NCBI RefSeq assembly: GCF_964340395.1
Contig: NC_135552.1
Location: 18,254,681 to 18,289,680 of the forward strand
Origin: Glandiceps talaboti
Taxonomy: Eukaryota; Hemichordata; Enteropneusta; Spengelidae
DNA: 35,000 nt
Direction: 5' to 3'
The position numbers and the translations under genes are program-made. The notes beneath the pieces are model-generated. The model did no database searches. It saw nothing but the letters and a program-made list of their open reading frames with translations, and was not told where the DNA came from. Below are positions 1 through 7,228 of this stretch, in pieces (the first letter of the stretch is position 1; each line of letters starts with the position of its first letter).

Positions 1-119
1 CTGTCATCTAGGTAGCTCTGTTCTTCTAAGTGGTTCTACTTATCGCACATCCTAACTGCTATGTTTTTCGTTTCTTTTATGGTTCACTCAAATTACTGCA
101 TACTTTCACCACACTAATA

Positions 120-311
120 TTAACATGCATAGTAAGAACATAAGACTCTGTAAGACGAGGGGGGGGGGGGGTCATTCCCGAAATCTTCTTCTTTAACTGA
201 TTTTGGATCGCGGACATTGATTTGACCATGTTTTGTTGTAATGAGATAACGTTTAACCGTGTTGATAAAAACCATTAGCGGATGATTCGGTGACGTGATG
301 GTTGTTGACAT
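120..311 (-). CDS. Coding-like short frame, unrecognised
   Basis: A 63-codon minus-strand frame starts at an ATG after an in-frame stop. It reads as a hydrophilic, mixed-composition peptide containing INTVKRYLITTKHGQ and then SVKEEDFGND. It ends by running through a 13-bp C tract (the G run at 159-171 on the plus strand), read as a proline stretch. The part before the C tract looks more like protein than the surrounding DNA does. I do not recognise a family. No convincing splice donor follows it, and the homopolymer would make the frame unstable. It could be an exon, a decayed repeat ORF or chance; I lean towards decayed or chance. Confidence 0.2.
   Translation of the reverse strand: MSTTITSPNHPLMVFINTVKRYLITTKHGQINVRDPKSVKEEDFGNDPPPPSSYRVLCSYYAC
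159..171. repeat. G homopolymer (13 bp)
   Basis: An uninterrupted run of 13 G lies inside otherwise mixed sequence. Such runs are length-unstable and are common assembly or sequencing trouble spots. Confidence 0.9.
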
Positions 312-697
312 GTGGCGTCAGTGTGCTGTTTACCTGCAAGCATTGTCACATCGATTATGACGTTTATGGGAAACTGCCCTCATCTATTCTCCCTGTCGAT
401 GAGTTGTCTAGTCCATGGATTGTTTTTATGAAATTATGAATATATAACAAAAACAATGGAATGTTAAGTTTTGACATCTTTAAGTGTTTAACAAAAATCC
501 AGCATCAATTACTAAATTTAATTGTTTACTTGTTTAAATACTATAAGGAGTAAAAAAGATTGTGTGGTTCCGATTACATTCAATTTTAAAATAGGTGGGG
601 TAAGTAGATTTTTTATGTTATTTTATTGTATTTTTTTTTTCATGTGTGCGTGTTCAGTTCAGGTGTTCCATTGTTTTCCAAATGGTCTCTGTGTTGT

Positions 698-886
698 TTA
701 CTTCTTCCTATTAGATGTACAGCCATTACAGATTGCAAGAATAGTTTTATATTGTCTTCTTAAGTTGATGTCAGTTTCTGCACCCACTGTTTCTTGCGGG
801 ACTTCACGATTTTCGATTTCGATTTTATTACTATGTTTCTTTAGAGCTTTAGATTGTCCATTGTCAGAAATTGATCTTGTACCTTT
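698..886 (-). CDS. Coding-like frame ending in TAA, unrecognised
   Basis: On the minus strand, 62 codons stay open between an upstream TAA and a stop at 700-698. The peptide is strongly hydrophilic and lysine/glutamate/asparagine-rich (for example KALKKHSNKIEIENREV, then TVGAETDINLRRQYK, with a C-terminal CNGCTSNRKK). The antisense frame (522-890, plus) is a Phe/Cys/Leu-rich 122-codon ORF, which is what the complement of a real hydrophilic coding region often looks like. There is no ATG, so it would have to be an exon or a truncated remnant. A fair acceptor (TTTTTTGCCAACAG on the minus strand, near 920) lies upstream, but it opens a different frame. No family is recognised. It may be a terminal exon or a frameshifted pseudogene piece. 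Confidence 0.3.
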   Translation of the reverse strand, partial: KGTRSISDNGQSKALKKHSNKIEIENREVPQETVGAETDINLRRQYKTILAICNGCTSNRKK

Positions 887-1193
887 TTAATGGTGACCAT
901 GTGAGGCTGTGCTTGCTGTTGGCAAAAAACGATAAGCGTTGTTCTTGAGATAAAACCAAGCCACTGTCTAGATATTACATTGCGTATCAATGGTTGTTAT
1001 AGTATTATGCGCACATGTCTGTCAAAAAAGGTGATTAAAATTTTATATCATAAGGAACAGAATTTATGAAGATTTTGATCATACAAATGTCTTTTTTATG
1101 ATTTTACATTAGTTAGTTGATTTACATTAGTTTATTAACATCTATCATCCCTTGTTTACTGTATACTTAATAGATCATTTACGCAATAAAATC

Positions 1194-1232
1194 ACAAACA
1201 AACAAACAAACAAACACATACAAACAAACAAA
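1194..1232. repeat. (CAAA)n microsatellite
   Basis: Tandem CAAA units with one CACATA interruption near 1215. Confidence 0.9.
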
Positions 1233-1320
1233 TAAGCATAATTTAATTCAGTATTAAGTAGTGTCACACTTTTCCTACTCTAGTCTTTTTCTTGCTTAAT
1301 CTCTTGTAGGTATCCTTTTT

Positions 1321-1361
1321 AAAAAAAAAAAAAAAAACACCCCAAAAAAACCCCCCCAAAA
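1321..1361. repeat. A-rich/C-rich low-complexity tract
   Basis: A run of 17 A is followed by alternating C and A blocks, including seven C in a row. This is low complexity and could be a decayed poly(A) tail, but no element body is recognisable next to it. Confidence 0.8.
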
Positions 1362-2139
1362 TGCAAGACAATAAGTAAGCTTCTCATCGTTCTAGTTTTT
1401 GTAACGAACAGACGAGTATCCGACATGTATATACTAAGCATTCAACGGATTGTTCCTTCGTTTTTTGTTTCAACTGATTTCTATTCAGCTCCATTGAGAC
1501 AATTTAAGAATTAGTCGAATGGAACGATTACGAGTTAATTATTCAGGTACGGGTTGTGGTTCATAGGGAAAGTCAAATGTCTCGTGATACGATTGGGGAT
1601 TATGAGCTTGCCCTAAGCACAGGAAACAATAAATTGGAATAAATGTACTCTTCTTAACAACCCTACTACACGTTGGAGGACACGATAATATTAAAAAGAG
1701 TTGTTTAATGCTGCTTGACAGGCAAGGGTTTTAATTGGAACATTTCAATACGCTCCATTAATTTGATATATTAAAGGCGATTACAGTATGCTTGATGCGA
1801 AAAGTTAACTTTATGTCAAGAACAAAATGGCCTGTGTATGCTTATAATCCCCAGCATTACAAACGCAGTACTTGACAATTGACTTTTTTTGACATTTCTC
1901 AAAACGACTTTTCTACAGTTATGGACAGATTTTCAGTTGTTATATATAATAGCAAAACTCATTTTTTAATACCCTTTTTAGGTTCACAAATCAAAACAAA
2001 CGTTACAAAGAGATATAGAACAAAACAAGACAAAACAAAACATGCTCGACAATTTAGAGACAATTATATTTTGACATTCTGATTCATTGAGATGAACATT
2101 ACGATTAATTAAAACAATTTTTTACTCGTCCTTATTTAG

Positions 2140-2348
2140 AACAGAATACCCACAACGCTTCCATCGTTTGTCGTGAGATAGTAGAGCAACATCCGTAGTT
2201 TTCGGCGAGCTTAAACAACAGTGTTGAGATGAGTGTGTCCACATCGGTAGCTCCGTCTACGACAGAAGAATATTATTCTCTGAGTCAGCTAAGTCATAAT
2301 TACGAATCGTTTTTACAGAGACTCATATCTACATCAAATGTGACCTAG
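2140..2348 (+). pseudogene. Exon-like frame interrupted by one in-frame TAG
   Basis: A pyrimidine-rich acceptor (TTTTTACTCGTCCTTATTTAG) ends at 2139. One frame after it runs for 69 codons to a TAG at 2346-2348, broken only by a TAG at 2196-2198. Both halves look protein-like: NTHNASIVCREIVEQHP before the stop, and TTEEYYSLSQLSHNYESFLQ after it, with a Ser/Thr-rich stretch between. Either the first stop is real and the downstream frame is chance, or this is a disabled exon. No family is recognised. It lies about 650 bp upstream of the terminal-exon candidate at 2996 on the same strand and could belong to the same gene. Confidence 0.25.
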
Positions 2349-2995
2349 GGCCACATTAATGAAATTATACAAAGCATAGTCATTTTATAACAAAACCCAT
2401 CTACTTAAAAGCAATATGTTTACATAGGTCGCAAATTTAGTCTAAATTTGACACTTGTTACACATTCGGAACAAAGGATGACCTTCTTCAACAGTCTGTA
2501 AATTCGCTTTTTCCGTACGCTCTAGTCATTATGAACCCTGCACAAAAGCCTGATAGCCATCTGTTGCCAGCTTTCATAGAGAGAAATACTAAGCTCATAA
2601 ATGTTTCAATATTTTCTTCTATTTTGGAGAGATATCATGCAGAGTCTGAATATGGACGGTGATAAATAAAGTGACTGCTGTCTATGTGATAAATTGCCTA
2701 TTTTATGTCTAGTTAATTAGAATCGATGCATAGCATGGGGTTTGTGTTGGTTCAATAATGGCGTTGTTTAATGTTTCGTTTTCCCATTTGATAGTGTAAC
2801 ATTTGTATCATATGTGTTCTTCAGTTATACTGTAATCGCTATTCTCGGCACGTAACGGCCTTTCGCCTACATTTAGCCAAAGGGTAAAACAAAACTACCT
2901 AGTCACCGGTAATACGCTTGTTACAATCTGAGATAATAATAGCGAACGTAAAAGGGCATACCTTTCACTTGATTTGTCTTCTTTCTTCCGTCAAG
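2349..2995. other. No supported gene
   Basis: Ordinary AT-rich sequence with no repeat I recognise. If the frames on either side belong to one plus-strand gene, this would be an intron. Confidence 0.5.
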
Positions 2996-3255
2996 CAATC
3001 CTAACGAATGAAACGTTTTTCATTGATGTCTCCAGGTGTTACCTTACTGAGACACTGAATTCGGTGGGGGTGGGGGTGGGTTTCACGTCAAATCCGTCAA
3101 CTATCCACGCCTCCTTATATATTGGTATTAATGGAATTCGAATTAATAATGAGATAGAGTTATTGACTGTTGTAGAACACTTGATGAGAAGTGCAACAGA
3201 AGAAATCTCGAAGCTCGGTCATGGCCAAGTTATAAAAGTATCGTGTATCAACTAG
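2996..3255 (+). CDS. Candidate terminal coding exon, unrecognised protein
   Basis: A strong acceptor (TTTGTCTTCTTTCTTCCGTCAAG) ends at 2995. From 2996 one frame is open for 86 codons to TAG at 3253-3255, and an AATAAA lies 123 bp downstream. The exon enters with two bases completing a codon. The peptide begins ILTNETFFIDVSRCYL, passes a Gly/Val stretch encoded by the G-rich tract 3063-3080, then continues with ASLYIGINGIRINNEIELL and a C-terminal helical-looking VVEHLMRSATEEISKL ending VIKVSCIN. Alternating hydrophobic and polar residues and the poly(A) signal argue for a real 3' exon. A second acceptor at 3035 (GATGTCTCCAG) could shorten it. I do not recognise the family, and upstream exons are not established. 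Confidence 0.5.
3063..3080 (+). repeat. G-rich tract (G2/G5/G5/G3)
   Basis: Four G blocks separated by single T residues. The first block has only two G, so this could at best form a weak or two-tier G-quadruplex on the plus strand. It lies inside the candidate terminal exon and encodes Val-Gly repeats. Confidence 0.6.
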
Positions 3256-3377
3256 TTATGCACGCTTCGTGTCCAAGTAGACAATGGTTTAGACTGTGCG
3301 ATGAAATGAACATTCTATTACATCAACGTACCATACGTTACTTTGTGTAATTAACATGTATATCAAAATTGATGCAT

Positions 3378-3383
3378 AATAAA
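3378..3383 (+). terminator. Poly(A) signal AATAAA
   Basis: A canonical hexamer in CATAATAAACTC, 123 bp after the stop of the candidate terminal exon. It is the expected position for 3'-end formation of that transcript, though AATAAA is common by chance in AT-rich DNA. Confidence 0.4.
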
Positions 3384-3538
3384 CTCAATGTCCTTTGTTC
3401 CCATGATATGCATGTCTGTCAAGTTTTACATTGCAAATTAATCTAAACACCACCATATGGAAATGTGTGACAAACACAAATTCAGCAAGTGCGACAATAG
3501 CGATGACGAGAATATGAGAGAATGTTATTCTCGTTTAA

Positions 3539-3540
<2 letters not shown>

Positions 3541-3607
<67 letters not shown>
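3541..3607. repeat. (AT)n microsatellite, 67 bp
   Basis: A perfect AT dinucleotide tract. A shorter (TA)n patch follows at about 3689-3703. Together they bracket the hammerhead-like motif at 3636-3690. Confidence 0.98.
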
Positions 3608-3610
<3 letters not shown>

Positions 3611-4177
3611 TTGGTAGTACTGGAACTCTTTCTTGGCTGTCACTCGGAGTTTCACGCATTGCGCGATCATCAGACAACTCAGTTGTCTATATATATATAT
3701 ATTTATGCTAATTATTCGTTATTCTTACGTTCGGTTTACAGTTATCGGTTTTCGTTATTAGCAATATTTATCGGGTTGTCAATATATCCAAATGTTCTCC
3801 CTTTGTTTTGCGTTATCTTAAAAGAAAAATATGAAAATGAACACACACACATAGATTTGCGCCAATACAGTCTTAAAATAGTGCATGTTGGGTTATTCCA
3901 TAAAATAATAAGCATGGTGCGACACAACGCGATTTGCTTTCAAGCAGAATTTAAATCACAGATGGCACATGTAATATTTACACCCACATCGCAAAATGTA
4001 GCATTCCATGTACATTATTATCACTTTCCTCAAGCCAAAGACACATGTCGTCGTTTTTTATTTATACATAAACAATTGCAGTTTAAAGTATATGAATTAA
4101 GATGTGACATCGCCTTGTATTACCACAGGGAAACTCCTGCTTGTCCGACAAATCAGTGCTATGGATTACATGTATAA
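3611..4177 (+). CDS. 188-codon open frame, unrecognised
   Basis: This is the longest non-repetitive open frame in the window. Its first third crosses a short (TA)n patch (an IYIYIY run); the convincing part begins near 3705. A hydrophobic stretch, FSLLAIFIGLSIYPNVLPLF, at residues roughly 50-70 could be a membrane anchor or signal. The rest is mixed and His/Phe/Tyr-rich (for example IVHVGLFHKIISMVRHNAI and FHVHYYHFPQAKDTCRRFLF) and ends in a Cys-containing tail, CPTNQCYGLHV. About 155 open codons in AT-rich DNA is unusual by chance. There is no recognisable domain, and no strong start context or splice site was found. It could be an intronless gene, a large exon or a transposon-derived frame linked to the hammerhead-like sequence beside it. 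Confidence 0.35.
   Translation: MVVLELFLGCHSEFHALRDHQTTQLSIYIYIYANYSLFLRSVYSYRFSLLAIFIGLSIYPNVLPLFCVILKEKYENEHTHIDLRQYSLKIVHVGLFHKIISMVRHNAICFQAEFKSQMAHVIFTPTSQNVAFHVHYYHFPQAKDTCRRFLFIHKQLQFKVYELRCDIALYYHRETPACPTNQCYGLHV
3636..3690 (-). ncRNA. Hammerhead-ribozyme-like motif, copy 1 (probably inactive)
   Basis: Read on the minus strand, CUGAUGA (3673-3667) is followed by a short hairpin, CGC-GCAAU-GCG, flanked by U residues. Then come GAAA (3653-3650) and a second tiny hairpin, ACU-CCG-AGU. This is the order core box, stem II, GAAA box, short stem III of a type I hammerhead with a minimal stem III, as described for Penelope-like elements and retrozymes. Flanking ACUG/CAGU and the outer AU tracts could pair as stem I. 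Two departures from consensus: the 10.1-11.1 position is U/U rather than G-C, and the base after stem III (H17) is G, which should abolish cleavage. It therefore looks like a decayed copy. It could be coincidence, but the related copy at 6604-6690 makes that less likely. Confidence 0.4.
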
Positions 4178-4315
4178 GTAACACATTAATATTCTTTAGT
4201 CCTGTCAAACAACCAGTAAAATTCCTCAAAACACAACAAAAGAAGATATTTGCTGTTTGAAGCTATTGACCTAAAATACAAAGTATGTACTATTGTTAAT
4301 TCTGTTATGATTAAG

Positions 4316-4680
4316 GTAGCATGCCCGTCCCGGTGACGAAGTTCACTAAAAATAATAAGTTCTTAAAATATCCCCAAAATCTGCCATATGGAAGCTTTGT
4401 GCATCTGGTCCTTTTGAAAAAGAAATATAATAAATTTGGGGTCCACCGTCTTGTGTTCAAGGAATTCATCAATCTAGTATTTTCAGATAGTTAACACAGT
4501 GTTTAGTGCCTATATTGGAGTCTACAGCCATATTGTATGGCGGCCATATTGGATTCTAAAATTGCATAATTTTGATAACACTTTGATCTCTATCTCAAAA
4601 ACTTGTATGGTGAACCTTGATTTTTTCTTGATTTGAGAATAGCTGCAGTTTCTTAACAAAGTAACAACAAAGAAAGGTTT
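4316..4680 (+). repeat. Dispersed repeat family R1, copy 1
   Basis: Shares a long collinear block with 10795-11125 in the opposite orientation and with the split copy at 23010-23134 plus 24526-24700. Shared landmarks in order are CCATATGGAA, TGGTCCTTTTGAAA, GGGGTCCACCGTCTTG, GTTAACACAGTGTT, and GGCCATATTGGATTCTAAAA followed by TTTTGATA. No ORF is evident and no terminal inverted repeat was found. It is probably a non-autonomous mobile element or an ancient dispersed repeat. Confidence 0.7.
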
Positions 4681-5498
4681 AAGTTGATTTCCAAGTTAGC
4701 AGTTAACATCAAACAAAGGTGCAAGCGAACAGCGTGTGGCAAGTAAATGTTGGTAGATGGATTTACAGCCATAGATTTAATTTTTTTGCATAACTGTGGC
4801 ACGTCCATAAATCAATCATATGCATGCTATTTCAGGAGAAAATACATGATCATACCTCGCGTCTTTGCAAATATGTGACCGACTATGATTAATGTTACAA
4901 GATATGAACATGATAAGGAAGTATTTCTCATTTAACTACCAGCTGTATGAAATGTAAACCTAATTTGCGTACGTTGAATAATTGAACTTTGAACTGTAAA
5001 TGCTCAATTGTCACTGTATACCTAGGCTTTAGTGTTCGAGAACTAGCTGAAGACTGTAAAACCATAAAATATTCTAGCGGTGAAAGTACTAGTATCTGTA
5101 GGTTGTGTGCATATAATTATTTTATTCAGAGATGTTGAATATTAGGGTACTCCTCGTGTACAACTTGACCATCCAACTAATTATAAAGTGTCGTCAAAAT
5201 ATGAATGATGAATACATGGGATTTGACACAATCCTTAAAATGCCTTCTTTTTGATTTCTGGACGAATGGTAGTAGCTTGATAGTTATTCAGTTTATACAA
5301 AACTAAGAGATTATGTAATGCTATGCACGAATGCCTCTCATTTCATAAACATTTATAGCAATGTTCAGAATGTATGTGCGCATCTTTCGTGACTAAATAG
5401 AGCTGAACTCGTGTTTTAATTTACTGACATGCGGACCTTTTACCTGGAGAGTAGGCTTAGTATGTACGAAATGTAAATAATAAATGTTACAATTTTAG
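4681..5498. other. No supported gene
   Basis: AT-rich sequence. On the minus strand a 27-bp micro-exon-like piece, SVTYLQRRE, at about 4887-4861 has an acceptor and a GTATGA donor, but it is too short to trust. Nothing else stands out. Confidence 0.5.
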
Positions 5499-5500
5499 TC

Positions 5501-5625
5501 ATGGCACCTTGGAGTATATTATTCACGATTTGTATCAGATGGATCATTATTACATCTCAGGGGCAATGCAAGATTCTTATCTTTGTTGAAAGCGCCGATA
5601 AAAGTACAGGAAAGTGTCCTTCCAA
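5501..5625 (+). CDS. Candidate first coding exon with signal peptide
   Basis: An acceptor-like TACAATTTTAG ends at 5498, two bases before ATG 5501-5503. The frame runs 41 codons to a good donor, AA|GTGAGTGC, at 5625/5626 and would exit in phase 2. The peptide begins MAPWSILFTICIRWIIITSQ, a typical hydrophobic signal sequence, with a plausible cleavage site just before or after Gln-Gly-Gln. It continues KILIFVESADKSTGKCPS. Read through without splicing it would stop at once. This suggests the start of a secreted or membrane protein. No family is recognised. A phase-compatible second exon is at 6000. Confidence 0.4.
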
Positions 5626-5999
5626 GTGAGTGCACATACTGTCGCCAATTTCCCTGAAAGCGATCAGTTTTCTACTTGTATTACTAGTTACTATATATGT
5701 CTGGCCTTATCTAAATGCATACAGAAATTATTAGATGTGCCTGGATCTAGGTAGACATCTACAGAGTAAACTAGTTTTGCAGATGTTAATGTTAGATATA
5801 GCTGCCATATAGTGAGCAATCACTGGTCCATGAGTATGATAAAGAACAGCCTCGTCGGTGATGAAATTCCATTGAGTGACTTTCAACACTGTATTCTATA
5901 TACACAGTCCATGTAAGCTGTAACCCTTATCGAATAAACTATACATGCTTGCGGCATAGAATGTACAATCCAATACCTTTGTCAATTCATATTATATAG

Positions 6000-6066
6000 C
6001 TCCTGTCGAATCTGTAATCCCGAAGAGGATGGAAAGGCAATACACCTAATGATTAACACTGCTTGA
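6000..6066 (+). CDS. Possible second exon of the secreted-protein candidate
   Basis: An acceptor (AATTCATATTATATAG) ends at 5999. Entering with one base completes the AA left by the exon ending at 5625 and gives Asn. The frame then reads SCRICNPEEDGKAIHLM and stops at TGA 6064-6066. The intron would be 374 bp. The combined product would be about 63 residues with a signal peptide and four mature cysteines, resembling a small secreted cysteine-containing peptide. An AATAAA lies at about 6346. The acceptor tract is only moderate and a 21-codon open stretch is not significant alone; the phase match is the main support. Confidence 0.25.
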
Positions 6067-6600
6067 GGTGTATAGATAAGAACATCTATCTGTTCGTATT
6101 ACCTTACAATCCAACACCAAAAAAGACGTAATCGGGATAAGCTTTGGCCTTCAGGCCTTTTACAATGATGCAAACACTGGACACTGATCAAAGGGCTATC
6201 TATGTGTTTATAGTATTATCACATATATTGAAATTCCATCACATGTAGATTTCCCTTAGATAGATAAACACCATGTTATTCGTTTCCAAGGACTAACCGT
6301 AGTATCAATGATACCACCGACGAAAAATATTTATCTATTAACGGTAAATAAAAGAGATACCATAATGATTGACAGAGGTTGTGATCGCATGTGGTTTTCG
6401 AGTGTTATATTTTACTCGTTCCACTTTCACTAATATAACTTTATTCCACTGGGTTTAGAAGGCACTTTGCATAAGATAAAATTATCTGAATCTGTACGAA
6501 TGTGTAGCCAGTTGAAGCCCTATATCTGTTTTCTAGTTATTTGTATCTCCAGACATGAATAAAAATGACCTACTGTTGCCACAATTTGCTGAATTTATAT
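6067..6600. other. No supported gene
   Basis: Two 30-codon open stretches after acceptor-like sites (near 6157 and 6457, plus) are within chance expectation. The second ends at a stop overlapping GAATAAA. Nothing else is recognised. Confidence 0.5.
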
Positions 6601-6603
6601 ATA

Positions 6604-6690
6604 ACACAGTATCAAGCAAGATACACAGGAGCCGTTACACAGTGTTTCACGTGGTTGCGATCATCAGACTTTGCATATACTGAGTGTATA
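6604..6690 (-). ncRNA. Hammerhead-ribozyme-like motif, copy 2
   Basis: Read on the minus strand: an outer stem (CAGUAU at 6682-6677 with AUACUG at 6612-6607) and an inner GCAA/UUGC segment, then CUGAUGA (6667-6661), a stem II of about 2 bp (CG...CG) with a CAACCA loop flanked by U, GAAA (6648-6645), and a minimal stem III, ACA-CUG-UGU, followed by A at the expected cleavage position. Compared with copy 1, stem III changes from ACU/AGU to ACA/UGU, so one base pair is replaced with pairing kept. H17 is A here, which is allowed. The 10.1-11.1 pair is U/U, which is non-canonical and may impair activity. A (TA)n tract begins at once on the 5' side of the motif. It is likely part of a Penelope-like or retrozyme-type element. 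Confidence 0.45.
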
Positions 6691-6711
6691 TGTATATATA
6701 TATATAACATA

Positions 6712-6807
<96 letters not shown>
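6687..6807. repeat. (TA)n microsatellite, about 120 bp
   Basis: An AT dinucleotide tract with imperfect ATAACATAATATAA near its left end, abutting the hammerhead-like motif. Confidence 0.97.
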
Positions 6808-6810
<3 letters not shown>

Positions 6811-6870
6811 CGGTGAGTATCAATCTGCTAAGACAGTGCTCTATACCGCAGTGGCAGAGCGCAATAAAGT

Positions 6871-6899
6871 ACGTATATGTATAAATTATATATATATAT

Positions 6900-6932
<33 letters not shown>
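6871..6932. repeat. (TA)n microsatellite
   Basis: Two (TA)n blocks separated by TAAATTATA, starting after ACGTATATG. Only about 60 bp of unique sequence separates it from the preceding (TA)n tract. Confidence 0.95.
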
Positions 6933-7130
6933 TTTCATCAGAAATGGTCATTGTTAGATAATCTCAACTAAGGTATTTCTTTCAAGTTTGCTTTAACAGA
7001 TTCTTTAGTTACCATGACTTGGTCTAAATTATTTTTTTTGTAGCTAGGGACAGCATTGTTTGTTTGGTTGTGTGTTGTGTTTTCCTTTCTCGTATGTGCT
7101 GTAGTTCTTTTTCGTTTGTTTCTGTATTAT

Positions 7131-7143
7131 TAAAAAAAAAATA

Positions 7144-7226
<83 letters not shown>
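7131..7226. repeat. A-rich then (TA)n microsatellite
   Basis: Two runs of A separated by a T, then (TA)n with one CATA interruption at about 7190. Frames through it encode only Tyr-Ile repeats. Confidence 0.97.

Positions 7227-7228
<2 letters not shown>

Larger units (their letters stand above)
887..2139. other. No supported gene; low-complexity patches
   Basis: AT-rich non-coding sequence. It contains a (CAAA)n tract at about 1194-1232 and an A/C low-complexity patch at 1321-1361. A 67-codon frame at 1879-2082 (plus) is rich in Lys/Thr/Phe and has no splice support. Nothing else stands out. Confidence 0.6.

Noticed and set aside
522-890. 122-codon plus-strand ORF, Phe/Cys/Leu-rich
   Set aside because: Composition suggests an antisense shadow of the hydrophilic minus-strand frame at 698-886; no domain or splice support.
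3063-3080. Strong canonical G-quadruplex
   Set aside because: The first G block has only two residues, so the standard four-tract G3 rule needs splitting of the G5 blocks; kept only as a G-rich tract.
3457-3711. Tyr-Ile-rich ORFs around the (AT)n tract on both strands, and the similar one at 7044-7310
   Set aside because: Alternating TAT/ATA codons of the dinucleotide repeat, not proteins.
6931-6950. Third hammerhead core (CUGAUGAAAA on the minus strand near 6945)
   Set aside because: No hairpin or GAAA box at the right spacing follows; only the heptamer matches.
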